DNA of 30,780 nucleotides from an uncultured bacterium (GTDB lineage: Bacteria; Bacillota; Clostridia; Lachnospirales; Lachnospiraceae): NCBI GenBank assembly GCA_905215775.1, contig CAJMRM010000041.1, positions 1-30,780 of the forward strand. Direction: 5' to 3'. Within the stretch, counting starts at the first letter, position 1, and every line of letters begins with the position of its first letter. The notes beneath the pieces are model-generated. The model saw nothing but the letters and a program-made list of their open reading frames with translations. It ran no database searches and was not told the origin of the DNA. Position numbers and translations under genes: made by a program. Positions 1 to 7,527 of this stretch are shown here, in pieces.

Positions 1-55
1 ATAGAGCAACGGCCTTCTAAGCCGTGGGTCGGGGGTTCGAATCCCTTCAGGCTCA
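1..55 (+). tRNA. tRNA-Arg (anticodon TCT), 5' end outside the window
   Basis: The 3' two thirds of a tRNA are present. The anticodon stem is 9-13 with 21-25, the seven-base loop is 14-20, and the anticodon TCT is at 16-18, reading AGA (Arg). The T arm is 31-35 with 43-47 around a TTCGAAT loop. The 3' acceptor strand is 48-54 with discriminator A55. CCA is not encoded. The D arm start and 5' acceptor strand are cut off by the window edge. Confidence 0.9.
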
Positions 56-81
56 GTCGGGTTTTTCCCGTAATTTCATAT

Positions 82-156
82 GGTGGATATAGCGCAGTTG
101 GTTAGCGCGCCAGATTGTGGCTCTGGAGGCCCAGGGTTCGAATCCCTGTATCCACC
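82..156 (+). tRNA. tRNA-His (anticodon GTG)
   Basis: A full cloverleaf is visible. Acceptor 83-89 pairs with 149-155. The extra G at 82 faces C156, the G-1:C73 pair typical of tRNA-His. The anticodon stem 110-114 / 122-126 encloses a loop with GTG at 117-119. The T arm is 132-136 / 144-148. CCA is not encoded. It lies 26 bp after tRNA-Arg, so the two are probably co-transcribed from a promoter left of the window. Confidence 0.96.
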
Positions 157-163
157 CGTATTT

Positions 164-191
164 CCCCGGAACTTTGGTTCCGGGGTTTTTT
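164..191 (+). terminator. Intrinsic terminator of the Arg-His tRNA unit
   Basis: A perfect 9-bp stem (164-172 with 177-185), a TTTG loop and a run of six T. It starts 8 bp after tRNA-His and ends the plus-strand tRNA unit. Confidence 0.92.
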
Positions 192-212
192 GCTTCAAGG
201 CTGTCTGAACAT

Positions 213-258
213 AAAAAGAAAGCCGCTTCCCGGTTGTCATAACAGGAAAACGGCTTTC
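213..258 (-). terminator. Terminator of tRNA-Gln (minus strand)
   Basis: On the minus strand GAAAGCCG (258-251) pairs with CGGCTTTC (225-218), followed by a T-rich stretch (plus-strand AAAAA at 213-217). It sits just downstream of the minus-strand tRNA-Gln. Confidence 0.75.
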
Positions 259-263
259 AGACG

Positions 264-335
264 CTGGGCCAGCGGGATTCGAACCCTCGAATGCAGGAGT
301 CAAAGTCCTGTGCCTTACCGCTTGGCGATGGCCCA
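264..335 (-). tRNA. tRNA-Gln (anticodon TTG)
   Basis: On the minus strand the 5' acceptor TGGGCCA (335-329) pairs with TGGCCCA (271-265), with discriminator G at 264. The anticodon stem CAGGA/TCCTG encloses the loop CTTTGAC, giving anticodon TTG (reads CAA, Gln). The T loop is TTCGAAT. Length is 72 nt and CCA is not encoded. It is convergent with the two preceding tRNAs. Confidence 0.95.
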
Positions 336-350
336 GAGCATAACAAATAT

Positions 351-379
351 AGTTTAACACAGGAACGGGAAATATTCAA
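351..379 (-). promoter_or_regulatory. Candidate sigma-A promoter for tRNA-Gln
   Basis: On the minus strand TTGAAT (379-374), a 17-bp spacer and TAAACT (356-351). This puts the start about 8 nt upstream of the mature tRNA 5' end. It is a match by eye only. Confidence 0.45.
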
Positions 380-403
380 TAAAAAAGAGAGGAAAAATAC
401 GAT

Positions 404-883
404 ATGACACATGGGGAGAAGGCAGGAACATTATTTCTGGAGGGTTATAACTGCGCCCAGTCGGTGGTGCTGGCTTTTGCGGACGAAATGGGGATCGGGG
501 AGGAGACGGCGGCACGGATCGCCTCGTCCTTCGGCGGCGGCCTGGGACGGCTTCGGGAGGTGTGCGGCTGCGTCAGCGGCATGGCCATTGTGGCGGGAGA
601 GCTTCTGGGATATTCCGGGCCGGAGACCGGGAAGCCAAAGGCAGACCATTATGCGCTGATCCAGGAGCTGGCGGAGGAGTTCCGGAGGAAAAATGGAAGC
701 ATCATCTGCCGGGACCTGCTTTCGGGGATCACAAGTGATACGGCTCCGGTGCCGGAGGCACGCACAGATGACTATTATAAGAAGAGACCCTGTAAGGATC
801 TGGCTGTCTGTGCGGCGGAGATCCTGGAGAGAAAGCTGGAGGAGAGAAAAGCACAGGATCTGGGGAAAAACGGACAGAAATAA
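404..883 (+). CDS. C-GCAxxG-C-C family protein (putative redox or metal protein)
   Basis: The protein has 159 aa. The N-terminal half carries a GYNCAQS segment (C17) and the CGC motif at C54/C56 after a Gly-rich stretch. C102 (ICRDL) and C130/C136 near the C-terminus complete the conserved-cysteine pattern that names this family. The conserved cysteines suggest redox chemistry or metal binding in the cytosol, but the reaction is not established for the family. No signal peptide or membrane segment is seen. GAGAGG precedes the ATG at a usable distance. The gene stands alone, between the tRNA cluster and a terminator shared with the convergent AbgT gene. The family call is from recognised motifs. 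Confidence 0.85.
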   Translation: MTHGEKAGTLFLEGYNCAQSVVLAFADEMGIGEETAARIASSFGGGLGRLREVCGCVSGMAIVAGELLGYSGPETGKPKADHYALIQELAEEFRRKNGSIICRDLLSGITSDTAPVPEARTDDYYKKRPCKDLAVCAAEILERKLEERKAQDLGKNGQK

Positions 884-895
884 GAGAGAACAAAG

Positions 896-957
896 AAAAC
901 CGCCGCCATGGCGTCCCTCCCCGTATATGGGGAGAGGCCGCATGGACGGCGGTTTTT
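896..957. terminator. Bidirectional terminator between convergent genes
   Basis: A long hairpin: A/C-rich arm 896-910 pairs with 941-956 with one bulge, and an inner CTCCCC/GGGGAG stem is present. T runs flank it on both strands (TTTTT on plus; AAAA read as T on minus). It sits between the convergent C-GCAxxG and AbgT genes and can serve both. Confidence 0.85.
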
Positions 958-993
958 ATATGGCCTCAGCCGGGAACGGCTGAATGGAACCGA

Positions 994-2535
994 TTACATA
1001 ACGCCTGCCGGCAGATAGATACCTACGCCAGGTCCGAAGGGAACGCCCAGGAGCATCCAGATCACCAGGAAGATGATCCAGACGAGCTGGAGCACGATGG
1101 ACATGGGGATCATGTTGGCGATCAGGGTACCGATCTTTAAGTTGGGAACGTACTTGGTCTGGGCCACACTGAGGATCATCCAGATGTACGGGGACATGGG
1201 CGTCCAGCAGTTGAACGGAGAGTCGCCGAGACGGTAGCACAGCTGGGTGAAACCGGGGTGGTAGCCAAGGAGCATGAACATGGGCACGAAGATCGGTGCG
1301 AAGATCGCCCACTTGGCAGAGCCGGAGGATACGAAGATATTTACAAAGGAGCAGAGAAGGATGAAGGCAACACACAGCGGAATGCCTGTGAATCCAACAT
1401 TCTCCAGGAAGTCAGCGCCTGCGATGGCAAGCAGGGTCCCTAATTTTGTCCAGTTGAAGAGTCCCTGGAACTGTCCGCAGAAGAAGCAGAACAGAACGTA
1501 GGAGCCCATGGCGGTCATCTGCTTTGCCATGGCCTTGTTGACGTCAGTGACATTTTTGAAGCTGCCGGACACATAGCCATAGGCAATACCGCAGATGGAA
1601 AACAGGACGAACAGGATCGGGATCAGTCCCTTAAGGAGCGGAGAACCTACAAATGCTCCGTTTTCACCAGCCAGCGGTCCCATAAAGAACAGGACGGCGA
1701 TCAGAGCGATATAAACGAGGGCTGTGATCCCGGCGGCGTGCAGACCTTTTCGCTGCTGCGGCGTCACCTCATCCAGCTTGGTGTTTCCGGCACCTTCGTA
1801 TTTCCCAAGACGCGGTTCGATCATATGTACGGAGCACCATCCGATGACAGCAGAGCAGAGGAAGGTGGATGCGATCATAAAGAACCAGTTACAGGTTGCA
1901 TCCACAGTGAAGGTGGATTCGGGCATAAATGCCTTGATGGCGTCGTTGGTGAGACCCTGGAGCAGGGTGTCGGTTCCAGCGATCATCAGGTTGGCGGTGA
2001 AGCCGGCCTGGGCACCTGCATAACCAACCATCATACCGATTACCGGGTGCTTTCCAACGCCCATATATACAATGGCGGCCATGGGCGGGATCACGATCAT
2101 GGCGGTATCGGAGGCGATGTTGCCGACGGTGCCGATAAAGGCGATCACATAAGGAACAAGGGCTGCCGGAATATTCTTTAAAGAGCTGTTTAAAAGAGAA
2201 ATGAGCATTCCGGATTCTTCACAAAGGCCGATACCCAGAGTCATGGTAATTACCAGGCCCAGAGGCGCAAAGCCAGTGAAGTTTTTCACCATGTTGTCCA
2301 GGAACCAGTGGAGTCCCTCAGTGGTGAACAGGTTGGCGGATGTGACGGCCTCACCGGACGCCGGATTGGTAAGCGTGAGCCCGGTCATGGTGAAGATCGC
2401 GCCGAGGACCGCGGTGAACAGGAACAGCCAGCAGAACAGGATGGCTGGCGGCGGCAGCTTGTTGCAGACAGCTTCAATGCCATTGATCAGCCGGTCGATC
2501 TTTGAAACTTTCTTCGCACTTGTGTTGTCTTTCAT
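994..2535 (-). CDS. AbgT family transporter (p-aminobenzoyl-glutamate type)
   Basis: The protein has 513 aa, the usual length for the family, with many hydrophobic segments. It opens with a short cytosolic tail, and the first helix follows the KLPPPAILF segment. Conserved-looking AbgT stretches include the region around IASDTAMIVIPPMAA and a late SSGSAKWAIFAPIFVPM block. Characterised AbgT members move p-aminobenzoyl-glutamate in E. coli, and some act as proton-coupled antimetabolite exporters. The substrate here is open. The start is supported by GGAGGGG just upstream of the ATG. It is a single gene on the minus strand. An M20 peptidase (3482-4588) lies nearby but is divergent and belongs to another transcript. 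Confidence 0.92.
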   Translation of the reverse strand: MKDNTSAKKVSKIDRLINGIEAVCNKLPPPAILFCWLFLFTAVLGAIFTMTGLTLTNPASGEAVTSANLFTTEGLHWFLDNMVKNFTGFAPLGLVITMTLGIGLCEESGMLISLLNSSLKNIPAALVPYVIAFIGTVGNIASDTAMIVIPPMAAIVYMGVGKHPVIGMMVGYAGAQAGFTANLMIAGTDTLLQGLTNDAIKAFMPESTFTVDATCNWFFMIASTFLCSAVIGWCSVHMIEPRLGKYEGAGNTKLDEVTPQQRKGLHAAGITALVYIALIAVLFFMGPLAGENGAFVGSPLLKGLIPILFVLFSICGIAYGYVSGSFKNVTDVNKAMAKQMTAMGSYVLFCFFCGQFQGLFNWTKLGTLLAIAGADFLENVGFTGIPLCVAFILLCSFVNIFVSSGSAKWAIFAPIFVPMFMLLGYHPGFTQLCYRLGDSPFNCWTPMSPYIWMILSVAQTKYVPNLKIGTLIANMIPMSIVLQLVWIIFLVIWMLLGVPFGPGVGIYLPAGVM

Positions 2536-2744
2536 GTGAAAACCCCTCCTATCTTATAGTGGCAGAACCACGGACTCGGCTCTGCTGATACTCTTATCAT
2601 ACTATGAAAGTGCTGAAAAAGCCAGAAAAAGTTTATAGAAAATTTATCAATTTAATTGTTTTATTATAAAAAATAGAAATAGCATTGGGCATATGTCTGA
2701 TACAGGATTGCTCCGCCCATTGTGCTCCTGGAAGCCTCAAAAAC

Positions 2745-2773
2745 TTGCGTTTGAAATGAAACCATGATAAAAT
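2745..2773 (+). promoter_or_regulatory. Candidate promoter for the 2808-4588 gene pair
   Basis: TTGCGT (2745-2750), a 17-bp spacer and TAAAAT (2768-2773), upstream of the NERD-like gene. The -35 is weak and the -10 good. Confidence 0.45.
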
Positions 2774-2807
2774 AAAGGAGAATTTTTGGAAATGGGGGGA
2801 TTGCGGT

Positions 2808-3455
2808 ATGTTCTTCGGGGGAAATTTTCAGCTCTGGAAGCTGCACACGGCAGCGGATTATCTGTCGTTCTTTCTGTTTATCCTGGCGGGGATCGCAGTA
2901 TTTGTTGCGGCGGCAAAATGTATGAACCGCCGGAGGAACCATGAAACAGCCGTAAATAAGGTGATGAAGCGGCTGGGGAAGCTGGGAAAAAAGCCCTCCA
3001 GGGTCTATAAAAATGTGACCCTGAAGACAGAGGACGGCGGCCAGAGCCTGGACGGGATCGTTCTGGACCGGGGCGGGATCCGCCTGGTGCGCGCCTATGG
3101 GTGGGGAACTAAGATCTACGGAAAGCCCGACGGCGAAATGTGGAGGCGGGAAGACCCGAAACGGAAGGAAGAGTTTAAGAATCCGCTGTTTGAGCTCAAC
3201 GCGGCTGCGGAGATCATAAAGAATGCGTTAAGAGACCAGGGAATGGAGAAGATAAAGGTAACTCCGCTGGTGGTCTTTGCAGATAATTACCAGATCCCGG
3301 AACTGTATCTGGGATACGGGTCCTGTTCTACCACATATCAGGAATTAAAGGCCTGGTATAAGAAGCAGGGGATCCCCAAAGAGGCTGCGTATGATGTGGA
3401 GAAGGCCTCGGCCGCGGTGGAGGGACTTCTGACCGCCGGGACCGGGAACGCGTAA
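2808..3455 (+). CDS. One-helix membrane protein with possible NERD-like domain
   Basis: The protein has 215 aa. Residues about 18-37 form one hydrophobic helix, followed by a basic patch (NRRRN), so the rest is probably cytosolic. The soluble part has the order of a degenerate NERD (nuclease-related) domain: a LDGIVLDRGGIRLV strand pair, a GWGTKIYG segment, then NPLFELNAAAEIIKNAL and a VTPLVVFADN strand. The catalytic Asp-Glu-x-Lys pattern is not clear, so nuclease activity should not be assumed. The start follows a GGGGGG stretch; an ATG at 2792 is out of frame. It ends 26 bp before the M20 peptidase and is probably co-transcribed with it. The domain assignment is tentative. Confidence 0.6.
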   Translation: MFFGGNFQLWKLHTAADYLSFFLFILAGIAVFVAAAKCMNRRRNHETAVNKVMKRLGKLGKKPSRVYKNVTLKTEDGGQSLDGIVLDRGGIRLVRAYGWGTKIYGKPDGEMWRREDPKRKEEFKNPLFELNAAAEIIKNALRDQGMEKIKVTPLVVFADNYQIPELYLGYGSCSTTYQELKAWYKKQGIPKEAAYDVEKASAAVEGLLTAGTGNA

Positions 3456-3481
3456 TATATAATTTACAGGAGGGGTATCGT

Positions 3482-4588
3482 ATGATAAACGAAAAGAGAC
3501 TTCTGGACACATTTTTAGAGTACATCCAGATCGACAGTGAAACAAAGAATGAGAAGGCCATGGGAGAGCGGCTGGTACAGGATCTGAAGGCCCTGGGCTT
3601 TGAGGTCCAGACCGACCGGGCAGGAGAGGCTTTTGGCTCCAACGGCTTCAATGTCCATGCATTTTTAGAGGGCACGATCCCGGGAGAACCCACGATCCTG
3701 TGCGCCCATATGGATACGGTGGCTCCCGGAAACGGGATCAGGCCTGTGATCAATGACGGAGTCATCGGCACCGACGGCTCCACCATCCTGGCAGGCGATG
3801 ATAAATCCGGCATTGCGGCCATTATGGAGGCCCTGGCTGTTATTAAGGAAAAGGATCTGCCCCACAGAAGCGCAGACATCCTCTTTACCATTGGAGAAGA
3901 GGGCGGAATGAACGGCGCGAAAAATATGGATTATTCCATGCTTAAGGGGAAAGAGGCCATCGTTTTTGACGCGGGCGGAGATACGGGAAAGGTCCTGACC
4001 TGCGGACCTGGCCAGATCAAGATAAACGCCACCATTACAGGCCGGTCCTCCCATGCGGGCCTGGCTCCGGAAGCCGGGATCAGCGCCATCCAGGCGGCTG
4101 CGAAGGGGATCGCGAAAATGAATCTTTTAAGGATCGACGAGGAGACCACCTGCAATATCGGAACCTTAAGATCTGAGTACGCCACCAACATCGTTCCGGA
4201 AAAGGCGGTGCTGGTCGCTGAGGTCAGGAGCCGGAACCTGGATAAATTAAACGCCCAGGCCGCCCATATGAAACAATGCCTGGAGGAGGCCTGCGAGGAG
4301 CTGGGCGCATCCCTGGATATTGACCTTTCCACAAATTATGTGAGCTTCAGTGTGGATAATGACGACGAGCTGGTGAAGCGGGTGTTTGCAGCCTGCGGGC
4401 GGCTGGGGATCCCGGCCTCCACAGAAAAGGGCGGCGGCGGAAGCGACGCCAATGTGATGGCTCTCCATGGGATCAAGCCGGTGGTGCTTTCCACAGGCAT
4501 GACAAAGGTACATACCACAGAGGAGACTCTGAAGGTGGAAGAGTTAAATAAGTGTGCAGCGCTGGTGCTGGACCTACTGACCAACTAA
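3482..4588 (+). CDS. M20/M25/M40 family metallopeptidase (peptidase T-like)
   Basis: The protein has 368 aa, a full-length M20 enzyme. Metal ligands and catalytic residues are in order: H76 with D78 (AHMD), D106 (AGDDKSG), E139/E140 (GEEGG), D163 (VFDAGGD) and H344 near the C-terminus (KVHTTEE). A dimerisation-type lid domain lies between about residues 175 and 290 (SSHAG). The family hydrolyses small peptides or N-acyl amino acids with a two-zinc centre in the cytosol; the exact substrate is unknown. AGGAGGGG before the ATG supports the start. It follows the NERD-like gene by 26 bp. A GC-rich hairpin after the stop may end the transcript. Confidence 0.9.
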   Translation: MINEKRLLDTFLEYIQIDSETKNEKAMGERLVQDLKALGFEVQTDRAGEAFGSNGFNVHAFLEGTIPGEPTILCAHMDTVAPGNGIRPVINDGVIGTDGSTILAGDDKSGIAAIMEALAVIKEKDLPHRSADILFTIGEEGGMNGAKNMDYSMLKGKEAIVFDAGGDTGKVLTCGPGQIKINATITGRSSHAGLAPEAGISAIQAAAKGIAKMNLLRIDEETTCNIGTLRSEYATNIVPEKAVLVAEVRSRNLDKLNAQAAHMKQCLEEACEELGASLDIDLSTNYVSFSVDNDDELVKRVFAACGRLGIPASTEKGGGGSDANVMALHGIKPVVLSTGMTKVHTTEETLKVEELNKCAALVLDLLTN

Positions 4589-4608
4589 AGCAATGCCGCC
4601 GGGAGAAT

Positions 4609-4643
4609 GGCCGCCGGAGCCTGTTTCCCGGCGGCGGCCTTTT
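4609..4643 (+). terminator. GC-rich hairpin after the M20 peptidase
   Basis: GCCGCCGG (4610-4617) pairs with CCGGCGGC (4628-4635), followed by GGCCTTTT. The T run is short, so termination may be partial. The hairpin falls inside the longest possible reading frame of trkH, which argues that this part is untranslated. Confidence 0.5.
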
Positions 4644-4668
4644 GGCGGACCGGAAATATGCCGGGCTC

Positions 4669-4685
4669 CCGGTCCTCTGGACCGG
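4669..4685 (+). other. Perfect 7-bp hairpin in the trkH leader
   Basis: CCGGTCC (4669-4675), loop TCT, GGACCGG (4679-4685). It lies about 30 bases upstream of the proposed TTG start of trkH. It could be an mRNA-stability or attenuation element; no known riboswitch consensus was recognised. Confidence 0.4.
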
Positions 4686-4715
4686 CAGAAGAAAAAAAGA
4701 CAGAGGTTTTGGGAA

Positions 4716-6083
4716 TTGGAACGAAAACTGGAACGAAAACTGGATCTGAGATCCATCAGACGCTCGCCGACGCGGATGCTTCTGGCAGGATATCTTACGG
4801 TGATTTTAATAGGAACGGTTCTTCTGATGCTGCCGGTCTCCTCCCGGGAGGGGATCGTGACGCCGGTGACGGATTCGTTTTTTACGGCGGTTTCGGCGGC
4901 CTGTGTGACGGGACTGGTGCGCTTTGACACGTATACCCACTGGTCCCTGTTCGGCCAGATCGTGCTGCTCCTGCTGATCCAGGTGGGCGGCCTGGGCTTT
5001 GTGACCATCCTTTTGTCGGCCCACACGTTTTCGGGCCAGAAGATCGGCCTGTCCTCCCGGATCCTTATGCAGGAAGCGGTGGCAGCGCCCCAGGTGGGCG
5101 GCATTGTCCGCATGACCAGGTTCATCCTGAAGGGGACGGTCCTGATCGAGGGCCTGGGGGCGGCGGCCCTGGCTTTTTATTTCTGCCCCAGGCTGGGGCT
5201 CTTAAAGGGGCTCTATTATTCCGTATTCCACTCCATTTCTGCCTTCTGCAATGCAGGCTTTGATCTGATGGGAGCGGAAACGCCCTTTTCTTCCCTGACT
5301 TCAGAGGCGGGAAACTGGTATCTGAACCTGGTGATCATGGTCCTTATCGTGGTGGGCGGCCTTGGATTTTTCGTGTGGCTGGACCTTCTGGATTCCAGGT
5401 TCCGGTTTAAAAATCTGAAGCTCCACTCCAAGCTTGTCGTATTTATGACAGCGCTGCTTCTGGTGGGCGGCGCAGCCGGACTGTTCCTTCTGGAGCTTCC
5501 CGGGGAGGCCTATGAGGGAATGAGCCTGGGAGACCGGATCTTGGCGTCCCTGTTCCAGTCGGTGACAGCCAGAACGGCGGGATTTAATACCGTGGACCTG
5601 GCGGCTCTCAGGGAGGGGAGCATTTTCCTCATGATCTGTCTGATGGTGGTAGGCGGTTCCACAGGCTCTACAGCCGGAGGAATGAAGACCACCACGGCAG
5701 CGGTGCTGGTCTTAAGTATTTTTTCCACATTCCGCCAGAAGAAAAATGTGGAATGCTTTAAGCGGCGGCTGGAGGATGGGATCACCCGGACGGCCTCCTG
5801 TATCTTTATGATGTATCTGATCCTGATCATCCTGTCCACGCTGGTATTATCCGCGGCGGAGGGGATCCCGGTGCTGACGGCCATGTTTGAGACCACATCG
5901 GCCATCGCCACGGTGGGCGTGACCCTGGGGATCACTCCGGAGGTATCCATGGTGTCCAAGCTGGTCCTGGCCTTTCTTATGATCTTTGGAAGGGCCGGTT
6001 CTCTGACCATGCTGCTGGCTTTTTCTTCCGACCGGCCCCCGGTAGCGTCGAAAAAACCGTTAGAAAAGATCCAGGTGGGCTGA
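4716..6083 (+). CDS. trkH: TrkH/KtrB family K+ uptake channel subunit
   Basis: The membrane subunit of a Trk/Ktr potassium uptake system, about 455 aa from the proposed start. Four pore loops each keep the selectivity-filter glycine: ACVTGLVRF, CNAGFDLMG, RTAGFNTVD and ATVGVTLG. The frame is open from an ATG at 4593, but that would add 41 Pro/Arg-rich residues encoded by two hairpins. The TTG at 4716 has AGAGG nine bases upstream and gives about 20 residues before the first helix, as is usual, so it is preferred. The regulatory subunit gene follows 31 bp downstream. In the family, this subunit conducts K+ (sometimes with Na+) under control of the RCK subunit. Confidence 0.9.
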   Translation: MERKLERKLDLRSIRRSPTRMLLAGYLTVILIGTVLLMLPVSSREGIVTPVTDSFFTAVSAACVTGLVRFDTYTHWSLFGQIVLLLLIQVGGLGFVTILLSAHTFSGQKIGLSSRILMQEAVAAPQVGGIVRMTRFILKGTVLIEGLGAAALAFYFCPRLGLLKGLYYSVFHSISAFCNAGFDLMGAETPFSSLTSEAGNWYLNLVIMVLIVVGGLGFFVWLDLLDSRFRFKNLKLHSKLVVFMTALLLVGGAAGLFLLELPGEAYEGMSLGDRILASLFQSVTARTAGFNTVDLAALREGSIFLMICLMVVGGSTGSTAGGMKTTTAAVLVLSIFSTFRQKKNVECFKRRLEDGITRTASCIFMMYLILIILSTLVLSAAEGIPVLTAMFETTSAIATVGVTLGITPEVSMVSKLVLAFLMIFGRAGSLTMLLAFSSDRPPVASKKPLEKIQVG

Positions 6084-6114
6084 ATACCGCCCGGTTAAAT
6101 ATTTGGAGGAAATT

Positions 6115-6762
6115 ATGATATCAGTTCTGATCATTGGACTTGGGCGGTTCGGCCGCCATATGGCAATTAAATTCCAGGAACAGGGAAACGATGTGATGGC
6201 GGTGGAAAAGGATGAGACCAGGGCCGACGAGATGGCCCCGGTGATCCAGAACCTTCAGATCGGAGACGCCACCAACGAGGAATTCCTGCGGTCCCTGGGC
6301 GTGGGCAATTACGACGTCTGCGTGGTGGGCGTCGGGGAGAGCTTCCAGACGGCCCTGGAGATCACAGTGCATTTAAAGGACCTGGGCGCGAAGTATGTGG
6401 TGGCCCGGGCGACCCGGGATATTTATAAAAAGCTCCTTTTAAGGAACGGAGCCGATCATGTGGTCTACGCGGAGCGGGAGGTGGCGGAACGGCTGGCGGT
6501 CCGCTACGGTACAGCCAGGGGGATCTTTGATTATGTGGAGCTGACGCCGGAATACGGGATCTATGAGATCGAGCTGCCCCACGGCTGGGCCGGTCACAGC
6601 ATCCTGGAGCGCCAGGTGCGGACCCGCCACAATATCAATATCCTGGCCATCCGCCACGGAAGGAACCTTTTTGCCATGCCGGGACCGGAGCATGTATTCA
6701 CAGAGGGAGAGACGCTGATGGTCATGGGCAGCGAGAGAGATATTAAGGCGCTGATGCGGTAA
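6115..6762 (+). CDS. trkA: TrkA/KtrA regulatory subunit of K+ uptake
   Basis: The protein has 215 aa and the standard two-domain RCK layout. The N-terminal Rossmann fold has the nucleotide loop GLGRFG (G8, G10, G13) and an acidic residue E31 at the end of strand 2. A C-terminal TrkA-C domain spans about residues 135-215. It gates the TrkH subunit in response to bound nucleotides (ATP/ADP or NAD(H) in characterised members) on the cytosolic face. The ATG at 6115 has GGAGGA four bases upstream. A TTG at 6103 in the same frame overlaps that site and is rejected. It ends the two-gene operon; a clear terminator follows. Confidence 0.93.
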   Translation: MISVLIIGLGRFGRHMAIKFQEQGNDVMAVEKDETRADEMAPVIQNLQIGDATNEEFLRSLGVGNYDVCVVGVGESFQTALEITVHLKDLGAKYVVARATRDIYKKLLLRNGADHVVYAEREVAERLAVRYGTARGIFDYVELTPEYGIYEIELPHGWAGHSILERQVRTRHNINILAIRHGRNLFAMPGPEHVFTEGETLMVMGSERDIKALMR

Positions 6763-6828
6763 AAGAAAAGAGACGGGGCAGGCCGCCTGCCCGTGAAGCA
6801 GAACGGGTACGCAGCCTGTTTCAGACAT

Positions 6829-6860
6829 AAAAAGAGCTCCGGCATAGCCGGGGCTCTTTT
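6829..6860 (+). terminator. Terminator of the trkH-trkA operon
   Basis: A 14-base arm beginning AAAAGAGC pairs with GGGGCTCTTTT across an ATA loop, with one wobble. The A/T symmetry means it could also work on the minus strand. A second GC-rich inverted repeat (GGGCAGG / CCTGCCC) lies at about 6777-6793. Confidence 0.85.
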
Positions 6861-6952
6861 CACAAATACTAAAAAGGGGGATGTAAGAGTTACTATGTAA
6901 GCTGTATGTAAATCCCTGTCTCATGTGGAGTCGGGAAGTGTTGTTAGACGAC

Positions 6953-7005
6953 CCCGGAAACTGGAACGCGCGTTTCTTCGCCTCCGGGCTCTTGCTTTTT
7001 GTTTT
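6953..7005 (+). other. Terminator-like structure in the trkA-atpZ gap
   Basis: The gap 6861-7153 holds no convincing gene. Within it CCCGGA (6953-6958) pairs with TCCGGG (6983-6988) around an AACGCGCGTT palindrome. A T-rich tail (GCTTTTTGTTTT) follows. This could be the 3' end of an unrecognised small RNA starting after 6860; no promoter or RNA family was recognised with certainty. Confidence 0.35.
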
Positions 7006-7153
7006 ATGGCTTTAGTATACCGGATAATTGTGTCGTAAGTATGGAAAAACTATAAAAGGAAAATAAAGAAACTTAACATTTCATTGCGCTTTGTTGAGAA
7101 TGCGTAAGAACCGGGACGGAGTGAAGAATTTCTGTGAAAGCGTCGCTTAGAAA

Positions 7154-7182
7154 TGGACAAAGGCACAAAAATCGAGTATAAT
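7154..7182 (+). promoter_or_regulatory. Sigma-A promoter of the ATP synthase operon
   Basis: TGGACA (7154-7159), a 17-bp spacer and a perfect TATAAT (7177-7182). Transcription should begin near 7189. This places upstream in-frame start codons of atpZ inside the promoter and supports the GTG at 7219. Confidence 0.85.
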
Positions 7183-7218
7183 ACTCTCATGCGCAAAAAT
7201 GAAGAAGGAGTGGCTCTG

Positions 7219-7527
7219 GTGCGTAAGAAAAGCGGATTTGAAAATCTGGTGCTGATCAGCCAGCTGGGACTCAATGTGCTGACCGCTGTATTTTTATGTG
7301 TGGCGGCCGGTGTGTGGGCGGACCGGCAGTTTGGCACCAGCCTTACGCTTCCCCTTCTGATCCTGGGAATCCTGGCCGGCGGATTAAACGCCTATAAAAT
7401 GGCCCGGCGGACCATTGAACGGGAACAGGAGGAGAAAGAGAAGGAAGAGAAAGCACGGGAAGAGAACTGGAAAAAGCGGTACGGGACCGGAGACGGAGCC
7501 GGCCGGAATAAACGGAAGGGATGGTGA
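7219..7527 (+). CDS. atpZ: AtpZ/AtpI-type small membrane protein of F-ATPase operon
   Basis: The protein has about 102 aa with two hydrophobic helices (about residues 9-29 and 37-53). A highly charged Glu/Lys/Arg tail follows. This is the layout of the AtpZ family encoded at the head of many F0F1 operons, proposed to help Mg2+/Ca2+ transport or c-ring assembly. The GTG at 7219 has GAAGGAG eight bases upstream. An earlier ATG at 7153 lies inside the promoter. The ATG at 7189 coincides with the predicted transcription start and could only be used leaderless. It overlaps atpI by a few bases, suggesting coupled translation. Confidence 0.82.
   Translation: MRKKSGFENLVLISQLGLNVLTAVFLCVAAGVWADRQFGTSLTLPLLILGILAGGLNAYKMARRTIEREQEEKEKEEKAREENWKKRYGTGDGAGRNKRKGW

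Noticed and set aside
431..943. 170-aa minus-strand frame opposite the C-GCAxxG gene
   Set aside because: Shadow frame running through a terminator hairpin; the plus-strand gene has clear family motifs.
994..4588. AbgT plus M20 peptidase as a p-aminobenzoyl-glutamate uptake and cleavage operon
   Set aside because: The two genes are divergent with another gene between, and the M20 protein resembles peptidase T-like enzymes more than AbgA/AbgB; shared function is not supported.
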